From the NCBI GenBank assembly GCA_049598145.1, contig JBMYNJ010000042.1, positions 1 through 13,188 on the forward strand: a stretch of 13,188 nucleotides of DNA, read 5' to 3'. The first letter of the stretch is position 1. Every line of letters starts with the position of its first letter. Origin of the DNA: WTJH01 sp049598145 (GTDB taxonomy: Bacteria > Bacteroidota > Bacteroidia > Flavobacteriales > Flavobacteriaceae). Both the position numbers and the translations under genes were made by a program. A model generated the notes under the pieces. That model had not been told where the DNA came from. It saw nothing but the letters and a program-made list of their open reading frames with translations, and did no database searches. Of this stretch, positions 6,624 through 13,188 are shown in pieces.

Positions 6624-9551
6624 TTAATAATTAAATAGATAATCGATTTCTAATTCGCGTACGTTACCCAATTTGGCTAACGCATTTAAATCCACATCAT
6701 TTTTGTTGCCGATAATTACGGCATCAAACTTTTGATTTTTGATAGTAGAGTTAAAGAAGGCTTCTAAATCAGTAAAGCTCATTTTTTGAAGCATTTCATA
6801 GGTGTCTTTTCGGGTGTCGTAGTCCAATCCTCTTTTTTGGAGATTTTCATAGGTCCAGAAGATATTCGACTTCGTGATTCGTTCATTTTCCAACTGTTGG
6901 ATGGCCGATTGGCGAGCGATTTCAAATTGTTCGGGGATATAAGGCATTTTTTCCAGAAGGGTTTGCATGGCTCCGACGGCTTGAGGAATTTTATTGGCCT
7001 GGGTTCCGATATAGTTGAACAGATAGTCGGAATTTATATCATCGGAGGCTTGAGAATAAATGGAGAATACTGAATACGCCAAAGATTGAGACTCCCGAAG
7101 TTCTTGAAAAACGATAGACGATATTCCGGAACCGAAATAATTGTTATACATCTGAGTGGCAGCATCCAGTTTGGAGTCGTAGCCATTCCCTTTCCCCAAC
7201 AAAATTAATTCGGCTTGTACCATGTCATAATTCGCAAAATAAACCTGATTACTGGGCACTTGCTCTTCGTATTCTCGTGCCTCCGGATATTCTTTTAAAG
7301 GAGCCTCTACTTGGTGATGTGTGTTCACTTCAGCTGTTATGCCCTTGAGGTCTTTCCCGTAATAGAATAAACGATGTTTGTATTTTTTAAGCGTCTTTAT
7401 CAAATCCACTAAGTTTTGGGGATTTGTCGATTTTAATTGCTCAATAGAGATATTGTTTCGCAAACGAGAATTTTCTCCGTATTGGGCAAAACTACGCAAG
7501 CCATTCCAGAGGATACTACTTTTATTGGATTTGTTGTCTTTACGGGCTTTGGCTACGGTTTCTATATACTTGCCATAGGCATCTGCATCTACTTGCAAAC
7601 CTTCAATCACTCGAGTCATCAGTTGAAGACCTTTTCCCATATTTTCTCGAAGTCCGGAAAGTGAAATAAAAGTTTGATCGTTTCCTACACTGGTGTTGAG
7701 ACTGATTCCGAGTTTGTAAAATTCTTTTTTGACCTCTTCAGCACTTAATTCGGCTGTTCCTAAATAATTAAAGTAGTTCAGGGCATAGGTCAATAGGGGC
7801 ATATGGTCGCTTCCCATATCAAAAATGAAATACAATTCTGCCAGGTCGTTGGTAGGGTTTTCGATGTGCGCTACCTCTAAACCGTTGGGTAGGGAGGTTC
7901 GTTGAATGGCGGATTGAAAATCTACAAATACTGGGGCTGTTTGCGCTGATTCCATAGCATCGAAGGCCTGAATGAATTTGGATTGCTTATCCCGATTTAA
8001 GGCCACAGGCGTAATTCCCGGATTTTCCACTTTAACCAAATCTGTGCTTTCCCCCTGACGCTTGTAGGCGACTACATAATTCTCCTGAAGATGTTCCTGC
8101 GCATAGGCCATCAGCTCTTCTTTGGTGATTTTTCGGAGTTCGCTCATGAAGGCGACTTTATCTCTCCAGTCTTGAAAACTGATGTAGGCATCTAAATATT
8201 CGTAGGCCACACTGGAAATCTCTTCGTAAGAACGCATATTACTCAACTTCATATCGTTAATAACGGCATCGATCAGCCAAGAATCAAAATTTCCGGTTTT
8301 AATATTTTCCAATTGTTCCAACATTAAATTCTTCACCTCTTCTAGGCTTTGGCCCTCTTTGGGACGTCCGTTGAGGGTATACATGCCATAGTCGATCATG
8401 AAGTCATTGTAAGAACTTGCTCGTAATACTTTCTGTTGCTGGTTTAAGTTTAAGTCCAGCAAACCGGCGGTGCTGTTACTCATCAGCATATCGATCAGGG
8501 TCATGTATTTTTGATCTTCAGACCCGACCCCTCCGGTCCGAAAAGCCACTTGAACACTTTCCGCATCGGGCCCAAAAACCTCCACTTCGATGGGAGCCGA
8601 GATTGGGGCTTCTATAGGTTGTTTAGGGTGAGTGACTTCTTTTCTTTCAAAGCTGCCAAAGGTTTCGTCTACTTTTTGAATAACGCTGTCGAATTCCAAA
8701 TCTCCTACCAATATAACAGCCATGTTGTTGGGAACATAGTAGGTGTCGAAGTAATTGTGAATCGCTACCATCGAAGGGTTTTTAAGGTGCTCAGCTTTTC
8801 CTATAGTTGTTTGTTGTCCGTAAGGATGTGTGGGGAATAGTGCATCCATTAGGGCAAAGTTTAACTTCTGACTATCACTGTCTTGGGATTGGTTAAATTC
8901 TTCATATACTGCCTCCAATTCGGTATGGAATAGTCTTAAAACTAATTCACTAAATCGCTCCTTTTCCAATAAAAGCCATTTATCTAATTGGTTGCTGGGA
9001 ATTGTACTCATATAAACGGTCAATTCATTAGAAGTACCTGCGTTATTTCCCTCAATTCCCAATGAGGCTACCATTTTGTCGTATTCATTTGCGATCGAGA
9101 TTTTAGAGGCTTCCTGAGAAACTTGATCGATCTGTTGGTAAATGGCCTTTTTTTCTTCCGGGTCAGTCGTCTCCTTATGCTGTTCATACAAATCAGAAAT
9201 TTGTTTTAAGTAGGGTTCCTCGGCCTCCCAGTCTTGGGTGCCAAAATGAGAAGTTCCTTTAAACAACATATGTTCCAAATAGTGGGCTAAGCCTGTATTC
9301 TCTGCGGGATCGTAAACCGATCCTGCACGAACCCCAATAAGGGTTTGAATTTTTGGCTCGTCTTTATTTTGACTGAGATATACTTTTAGACCATTTGAAA
9401 GAGTGTAGAGACGCAGACCGGTGGGGTCGTTTGCCACGGTTTCATAGGTGTAGCCGTTGGCATCGGTATGGGTGCTCACTGCATGGCCTTTAAGGTCTGA
9501 GCTGCATTGGATTAATCCTATAGCCAGCAATAAGAGTATCAATTTTTTCAT
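6624..9551 (-). CDS. M16 family zinc metalloprotease, lipoprotein, tandem-domain form
   Basis: This 975-residue protein has a lipoprotein signal (MKKLILLLLAIGLIQC, lipidated Cys16), so it should sit in the envelope. The M16 inverted zinc motif HxxEH is H90-Y-L-E93-H94 within NTGLAHYLEHMLFKGT. The third zinc ligand is most likely E218 in ELEAVYEEFN (211-220). Between them a charged helical insertion (about 112-150) lengthens the usual spacing. The second half repeats the M16 fold (restart near RTSLPNGLEVAHIENP, about residue 555) but has no HxxEH. That is the normal pattern of one active and one inactive half, closest in size to pitrilysin/PqqL-type enzymes. Such proteases degrade oligopeptides in an enclosed chamber. 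The substrate is unknown. The gene is monocistronic, judging by its own terminator, and divergent from tig. A weak 7-of-8 -7 element (9596-9603) lies upstream. Confidence 0.93.
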   Translation of the reverse strand: MKKLILLLLAIGLIQCSSDLKGHAVSTHTDANGYTYETVANDPTGLRLYTLSNGLKVYLSQNKDEPKIQTLIGVRAGSVYDPAENTGLAHYLEHMLFKGTSHFGTQDWEAEEPYLKQISDLYEQHKETTDPEEKKAIYQQIDQVSQEASKISIANEYDKMVASLGIEGNNAGTSNELTVYMSTIPSNQLDKWLLLEKERFSELVLRLFHTELEAVYEEFNQSQDSDSQKLNFALMDALFPTHPYGQQTTIGKAEHLKNPSMVAIHNYFDTYYVPNNMAVILVGDLEFDSVIQKVDETFGSFERKEVTHPKQPIEAPISAPIEVEVFGPDAESVQVAFRTGGVGSEDQKYMTLIDMLMSNSTAGLLDLNLNQQQKVLRASSYNDFMIDYGMYTLNGRPKEGQSLEEVKNLMLEQLENIKTGNFDSWLIDAVINDMKLSNMRSYEEISSVAYEYLDAYISFQDWRDKVAFMSELRKITKEELMAYAQEHLQENYVVAYKRQGESTDLVKVENPGITPVALNRDKQSKFIQAFDAMESAQTAPVFVDFQSAIQRTSLPNGLEVAHIENPTNDLAELYFIFDMGSDHMPLLTYALNYFNYLGTAELSAEEVKKEFYKLGISLNTSVGNDQTFISLSGLRENMGKGLQLMTRVIEGLQVDADAYGKYIETVAKARKDNKSNKSSILWNGLRSFAQYGENSRLRNNISIEQLKSTNPQNLVDLIKTLKKYKHRLFYYGKDLKGITAEVNTHHQVEAPLKEYPEAREYEEQVPSNQVYFANYDMVQAELILLGKGNGYDSKLDAATQMYNNYFGSGISSIVFQELRESQSLAYSVFSIYSQASDDINSDYLFNYIGTQANKIPQAVGAMQTLLEKMPYIPEQFEIARQSAIQQLENERITKSNIFWTYENLQKRGLDYDTRKDTYEMLQKMSFTDLEAFFNSTIKNQKFDAVIIGNKNDVDLNALAKLGNVRELEIDYLFNY

Positions 9552-9705
9552 AGGAGTTTTTCTATATTTTTTATTTTGTAGGTACGTTAAGACCCTAAAT
9601 TTAACTAATTTCCACTGAATTAATAGTAGGCAAATCTCTATAAGTAAATAGATGTTGTGTGCCCTATCAAAAACCCCTACTTTTGCGCCCTAAATCATTT
9701 AATAG
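9552..9705. other. Divergent intergenic region between M16 protease gene and tig
   Basis: This 154-base AT-rich stretch is the longest gap in the window. Its right part contains the tig promoter. Its left part should hold the M16 promoter, but I find only an imperfect TAAATTTA at 9596-9603 without a correctly spaced TTG. I see no open reading frame, tRNA or strong hairpin in it. Confidence 0.6.
9655..9685 (+). promoter_or_regulatory. Bacteroidota-type promoter of the tig-clpP-clpX operon
   Basis: TTG at 9655-9657 and TACTTTTG (TAnnTTTG) at 9678-9685 are separated by 20 bases, which fits the Bacteroidota primary-sigma consensus well. Transcription would begin near 9692, leaving a leader of about 14 bases before the tig ATG at 9706. 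Confidence 0.75.
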
Positions 9706-11028
9706 ATGGAGATTAAACGCGTAGATAATGGTGACCTAACTTCCTTGGTGACCCTATCGTTGAAACAGGAAGATTTTTCGCCAAAAGTAGAAGAAATTTT
9801 GAGTGACTATCGCAAAAAAGCAAATATTCCAGGTTTTCGAAAAGGGAAAGTACCTATGGGAATGATCCGCAAGCAATACCAAGACGCGGTGACTGCCGAT
9901 GAAGTAAACAAACTTTTGCAACAAGAATTGGACGGTTACCTCCAAAAGGAAGCGCTTGATATCTTAGGTCAGCCCTTACCGGTAATGAAGGATCAAATCG
10001 ATTGGAAAGCTCCCACCATCGCTTTTGATTTTGAACTTGGACATACCCCTGAATTTGAAGTCTCATTAAAGTCGCGCAAAAAAGTCACGCGTTATAAAAT
10101 CAAGGGCGATGCTAAAATGGTAGAGGAACAATTGCAATACATGCAAAAGCAATATGGAAAATTGGTAGCTCAGGACACAGTCGCCAAAGGGGTCGAAATC
10201 ACAGCGCAATGGGTCCAAGCCGAACAAAGCCTTGAGAGTTTAAGCACCTTTGAATTGGATAAGCTCTCTACAGCTGCTCAAAAAAAAATAACTGGAGCTA
10301 AAGTGGGAGATACCCTAGCCTTAGATGCTTCAAAAGCATTTGCCGATGCGGCTGCTGCTCAACAACTTTTAAAAATTAATGCCGAACAGGCCGAGGGATT
10401 AACCGGAGATTTGCAAGTTGAAATCAAGGAGGTAAACCTGCGCGAATTAGCAGAATTAAACCAAGAATTGTTTGATAAATTATATGCCCCAGGGACTGTT
10501 ACTTCCGAAGCAGAACTTCGCGAAAAGGTTGAAGAAGGTCTTCAAAAGCAATTTGAACCACAAGCCGATCAGAAGTTTATGAACGACATTACCGAATTTT
10601 TGGTGGAGCAAACAAAATTTGATTTACCGGGAGATTTTTTAACGCGTTGGATCCAATCCACAAGCAAGGAGCCCCTAACCGATGAGCAAGCAGCAGAAGA
10701 ATATGAGAAATCTGAAAAAGGGATCCGCTATCAGTTAATCGAAGGAAAAATCATCAAAGCTTATGAATTGGAGGCTAACTTTGAAGACTTAAAGGCCTAT
10801 GCTGCAACTTTGGTGACTCGTCAGATGGCGCAATATGGACAGGCTGCTCCCGAAGGTGAAGAACTCGACGGAATTGTGGCCCGGGTTCTTTCCAATCAGG
10901 AGGAAGCCAGACGTTTGTCCGAGCAGATGATGCAGGAACGTATGTTGGAATTCTACAAAGAAAATGCTCCAGCCAAAGAAAAAGAAGTCACTTTCGAGGC
11001 TTTTGTAAAAGAGGCTTATAAGAACTAA
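9706..11028 (+). CDS. tig: Trigger factor (ribosome-associated chaperone)
   Basis: Trigger factor (440 residues, normal length) docks at the ribosomal exit tunnel and shields nascent chains. The N-terminal ribosome-binding domain (about 1-145) carries the signature IPGFRKGKVPMGMIRKQY at 41-58. The middle region (about 155-245), where E. coli has an FKBP-type prolyl isomerase domain, is strongly diverged. It keeps the outline (VAKG, then ITGAKVGDTL, then a strand pair ending VEIKEVNLRELAELN) but not the IPGFE-type active-site block, so isomerase activity is doubtful. The C-terminal helical chaperone arms follow (about 250-440). It is first in the tig-clpP-clpX order known from many bacteria, 28 bases before clpP, and has a good promoter upstream. 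The ATG at 9706 is supported by the conserved N-terminus. Confidence 0.95.
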   Translation: MEIKRVDNGDLTSLVTLSLKQEDFSPKVEEILSDYRKKANIPGFRKGKVPMGMIRKQYQDAVTADEVNKLLQQELDGYLQKEALDILGQPLPVMKDQIDWKAPTIAFDFELGHTPEFEVSLKSRKKVTRYKIKGDAKMVEEQLQYMQKQYGKLVAQDTVAKGVEITAQWVQAEQSLESLSTFELDKLSTAAQKKITGAKVGDTLALDASKAFADAAAAQQLLKINAEQAEGLTGDLQVEIKEVNLRELAELNQELFDKLYAPGTVTSEAELREKVEEGLQKQFEPQADQKFMNDITEFLVEQTKFDLPGDFLTRWIQSTSKEPLTDEQAAEEYEKSEKGIRYQLIEGKIIKAYELEANFEDLKAYAATLVTRQMAQYGQAAPEGEELDGIVARVLSNQEEARRLSEQMMQERMLEFYKENAPAKEKEVTFEAFVKEAYKN

Positions 11029-11056
11029 AAACACTATCTTGCATTAAAGCACAGCT

Positions 11057-11722
11057 ATGAACTACGGAAAAGAATTTAAGAAATACGCTACTCAGAAACA
11101 CGGGATTAATGCTATGTATTACGATAAAATCGTAAGTAGTATGACTCCCTACATCATTGAAGAACGTCAATTGAATGTGGCTCAAATGGATGTCTTTTCT
11201 CGTTTAATGATGGACCGTATTTTATTTCTTGGAACTGCAATTGACGATAACGTGGCCAACATCATCCAGGCCCAGTTACTTTTTTTACAAAGTGTAGATG
11301 CTTCCCGAGACATACAGATGTATATCAATAGCCCCGGAGGTAGTGTATATGCAGGGTTAGGAATATACGATACGATGCAATTTATCAAGCCTGACGTAGC
11401 TACAATTTGTACGGGAATTGCGGCTTCAATGGGGGCAGTATTGTTGTGTGCTGGAGCTGATAAAAAACGTTCAGCACTGACGCATGCACGTGTCATGATT
11501 CACCAACCTTTGGGCGGTGCGCAAGGACAAGCTTCGGATATCGAAATTACGGCACGTGAGATATTAAAATTAAAAGACGAGCTATACCAAATCATTGCCA
11601 AACACTCCGGACAAACCGTGGATAAAGTTCACGATGACAGTGATCGAGACTACTGGATGAGAGCTGAAGAGGCCAAAACCTACGGGATGGTTGATGAAGT
11701 CTTGAAGAATACCGACAAATAA
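11057..11722 (+). CDS. clpP: ATP-dependent Clp protease proteolytic subunit ClpP
   Basis: ClpP is the tetradecameric serine protease core that degrades proteins fed by ClpX (and by ClpA/ClpC where present). The catalytic triad is complete: Ser124 (GIAASMGA), His149 (VMIHQP) and Asp198 (DSDRDYW). The oxyanion/substrate loop INSPGGSVYAG is at 90-100. At 221 residues it is slightly longer than the E. coli precursor. The N-terminal roughly 28 residues (MNYGKEFKKYATQKHGINAM...) resemble the extension of Bacteroidota ClpP and may be removed as a propeptide. It lies 28 bases after tig and 9 bases before clpX, with no convincing separate promoter, so operon expression is expected. The handle helix region (about 158-182) is normal. 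I see nothing defective. Confidence 0.97.
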   Translation: MNYGKEFKKYATQKHGINAMYYDKIVSSMTPYIIEERQLNVAQMDVFSRLMMDRILFLGTAIDDNVANIIQAQLLFLQSVDASRDIQMYINSPGGSVYAGLGIYDTMQFIKPDVATICTGIAASMGAVLLCAGADKKRSALTHARVMIHQPLGGAQGQASDIEITAREILKLKDELYQIIAKHSGQTVDKVHDDSDRDYWMRAEEAKTYGMVDEVLKNTDK

Positions 11723-11731
11723 TATTTCTCT

Positions 11732-12964
11732 ATGAGCGAGAGCCCCTTGAATTGTTCCTTTTGTGGTCGTCCAAAAATGGAGACCCAATTATTGGTGGCT
11801 GGCATCGATGCACATATTTGTGATCGGTGTATTCAGCAGGCCAGTGGAATTGTTCAGGAGGAAATGAAGCTTGAGCAAGCTCAAAATGTAGCAAACTTTA
11901 ATCTCAAAAACCCTAGAGAAATCAAGGCCTTTTTAGATGATTACATTATCGGGCAGGAGCAAGCCAAAATCACTTTAAGTGTAGCGGTCTACAATCATTA
12001 CAAGCGTATGGATCAGGCCGCCATTGCAGATGAAGATCTGATTATTCAGAAAAGCAATGTATTATTGGTAGGACCTACCGGAACAGGAAAAACTCTAATG
12101 GCACAAACGATCTCTCGCTTGCTCAACGTGCCTTTGGCTATTGTAGATGCCACCGTGCTCACTGAAGCCGGCTATGTAGGTGAAGATGTAGAAAGCATCC
12201 TGACACGGCTGCTGCAAGCCGCCGATTACGATGTGGATCGTGCCCAAAGAGGAATCATCTTTATTGATGAAATTGATAAAATTGCCCGCAAAAGTGACAA
12301 TCCCTCCATTACCCGTGATGTTTCTGGAGAAGGCGTACAACAAGCCTTACTGAAGTTACTGGAAGGAACCCTAGTCAACGTTCCGCCTAAGGGAGGACGT
12401 AAACATCCGGATCAGAAATTTATTGAAGTAGATACTTCCAATATTTTATTTGTTGCTGGAGGGGCCTTCGATGGGATTGAAAGACATTTAAATAAGCGAC
12501 TTAACTTACAATCCATCGGCTATAAATCGGAGGTAGACCGCCAAAAAATTGATTCGGATAATATTTTGCAATACTTAACTCCGGCCGATGTTCGGGCCTA
12601 TGGTTTAATCCCTGAAATTTTGGGTCGATTGCCTGTATTGACTTATATGAATACCTTGGATGCAAAAGCCTTGCGCTCCATACTTACAGAACCTAAAAAC
12701 GCTTTGATTCGACAGTATATTCGACTCTTTGAGATGGATGATATCGATTTGAGTTTTACGGAGGGTGCCCTGGATTTAATTGTTGAAAAAGCTTTAAATT
12801 TTGAATTGGGTGCTCGGGGCTTACGTTCGCTTTGTGAAGCTATTTTAACGCAGTCGATGTTCGATCTGCCCGGGACAAAAACTCAAAGCCTAAAAGTAAC
12901 CAAAAGCTTAGTTGAAGAACGATTAAAATTGGCCAAGCTTCCGGAATTAAAGGCGGTTTCTTAA
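11732..12964 (+). CDS. clpX: Clp protease ATP-binding subunit ClpX
   Basis: ClpX (410 residues) is the AAA+ unfoldase that recognises tagged or misfolded proteins and threads them into ClpP. The N-terminal zinc-binding domain has C8-x2-C11 and C30-x2-C33. The AAA+ core has Walker A GPTGTGKT at 114-121, the pore loop GYVG at 147-150, Walker B IIFIDE at 175-180, the RKH loop at 223-225 and the sensor/arginine-finger region IPEILGRLP at 293-301. A sensor-2 GARGLR lies at 360-365. The ClpP-docking tripeptide, IGF in E. coli, reads IGY here (262-264), a conservative change. The gene follows clpP by 9 bases, so translation may be coupled. Its TAA interlocks with the stop of the convergent GH3-family gene, leaving no room for a terminator between them. 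Confidence 0.97.
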   Translation: MSESPLNCSFCGRPKMETQLLVAGIDAHICDRCIQQASGIVQEEMKLEQAQNVANFNLKNPREIKAFLDDYIIGQEQAKITLSVAVYNHYKRMDQAAIADEDLIIQKSNVLLVGPTGTGKTLMAQTISRLLNVPLAIVDATVLTEAGYVGEDVESILTRLLQAADYDVDRAQRGIIFIDEIDKIARKSDNPSITRDVSGEGVQQALLKLLEGTLVNVPPKGGRKHPDQKFIEVDTSNILFVAGGAFDGIERHLNKRLNLQSIGYKSEVDRQKIDSDNILQYLTPADVRAYGLIPEILGRLPVLTYMNTLDAKALRSILTEPKNALIRQYIRLFEMDDIDLSFTEGALDLIVEKALNFELGARGLRSLCEAILTQSMFDLPGTKTQSLKVTKSLVEERLKLAKLPELKAVS

Positions 12965-13188
12965 ATCCTTTCTTTCAATTGCTCTAAAAACTTACGCTCA
13001 TTAGAGAGTCTGGGAACTTTATGTTGTCCTCCCAGCTTGTTGTTTTCAGCCAACCATTCTCGGAAAAGCCCTTTTGGGGTGGCCCGAACCACAGGCATTT
13101 CTAGAGTCATGTTTTTATAGCGCTTGGCTTCATAATCCGAATTGAGGCTTTGCAACGCCTGATCCAGTGCTTGGGTAAATGCCTCTAA
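12961..13188 (-). CDS. GH3-family acyl-acid amido synthetase, C-terminal fragment (5' end outside window)
   Basis: The frame is open through the right edge; 75 residues plus the stop are present. The end reads LDQALQSLNSDYEAKR, then a block with MTLEMPVV, GLFREWL and finally NKLGGQHKVPRLSNER. This matches the C-terminus of GH3-type proteins (named for auxin-responsive GH3 of plants), in which the small C-terminal domain ends with a K-G-Q-x-K-x-P-R-like motif. GH3 enzymes adenylate a carboxylic acid with ATP and join it to an amino acid. The Bacteroidota members are widespread, but their substrates are, as far as I know, not established. The TTG at 13153-13155 within the fragment is not the true start, because the family similarity continues upstream of it. 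The stop overlaps clpX by 4 bases. Confidence 0.85.
   Translation of the reverse strand, partial: LEAFTQALDQALQSLNSDYEAKRYKNMTLEMPVVRATPKGLFREWLAENNKLGGQHKVPRLSNERKFLEQLKERI

Noticed and set aside
8417..8840. Plus-strand open frames opposite the M16 protease gene.
   Set aside because: They overlap a fully conserved long coding sequence, have unlikely composition and no family resemblance.
11029..11056. A second promoter between tig and clpP.
   Set aside because: TATCTTGC at 11035-11042 only loosely resembles TAnnTTTG, and no well-spaced -33 element supports it.
1..13188. A mobile element, CRISPR array, phage or defence system in the window.
   Set aside because: No transposase, integrase, spaced direct repeats, phage genes or defence-type domains are present; almost every base is assigned to conserved chromosomal genes.

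Overview
The window comes from a member of the Bacteroidota, most probably a flavobacterium. The evidence is a flavobacterial-type RimM and bS16, a trigger factor with a divergent middle domain, a TonB-dependent receptor with a carboxypeptidase-regulatory-like N-terminal domain, the absence of clear Shine-Dalgarno sequences, and promoter elements of the Bacteroidota type (TTG, about 20 bases, TAnnTTTG). All genes are bacterial housekeeping or envelope genes. I see no insertion sequence, phage gene, CRISPR array, tRNA or rRNA. Coding density is very high and no gap exceeds about 155 bases.

Layout from left to right. Bases 1-730 (+): the C-terminal end of a YhhN-type lysoplasmalogenase, then a small unknown secreted protein whose ATG overlaps the previous stop codon. 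Bases 727-1194 (-): a Rieske iron-sulfur lipoprotein. Bases 1266-3620 (+): a TonB-dependent outer-membrane receptor. Bases 3617-4804 (-): the rpsP-rimM pair (ribosomal protein bS16 and a 30S maturation factor), with a hairpin in the rpsP leader. Bases 4885-5679 (-): an exported TlpA-like thioredoxin. Bases 5745-6562 (-): an alpha/beta-hydrolase lipoprotein gene broken by one apparent missing base. Bases 6624-9551 (-): a large tandem-domain M16 zinc metalloprotease lipoprotein, closed by a clear intrinsic terminator. Bases 9706-12964 (+): the tig-clpP-clpX protein-quality-control operon behind a well-formed Bacteroidota promoter. Bases 12961-13188 (-): the C-terminal end of a GH3-family acyl-acid amido synthetase.

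Two themes link the genes. One is ribosome assembly and nascent-protein quality control: bS16, RimM, trigger factor and ClpXP. The other is an envelope set: a receptor and several signal-peptide or lipoprotein products (Rieske protein, TlpA-like protein, hydrolase, M16 protease). I found no convincing new multi-gene system. The points most worth following up are the hydrolase frameshift, the interlocked stop codons shared by all three convergent gene pairs, the structured rpsP leader, and the long acidic tail of bS16.
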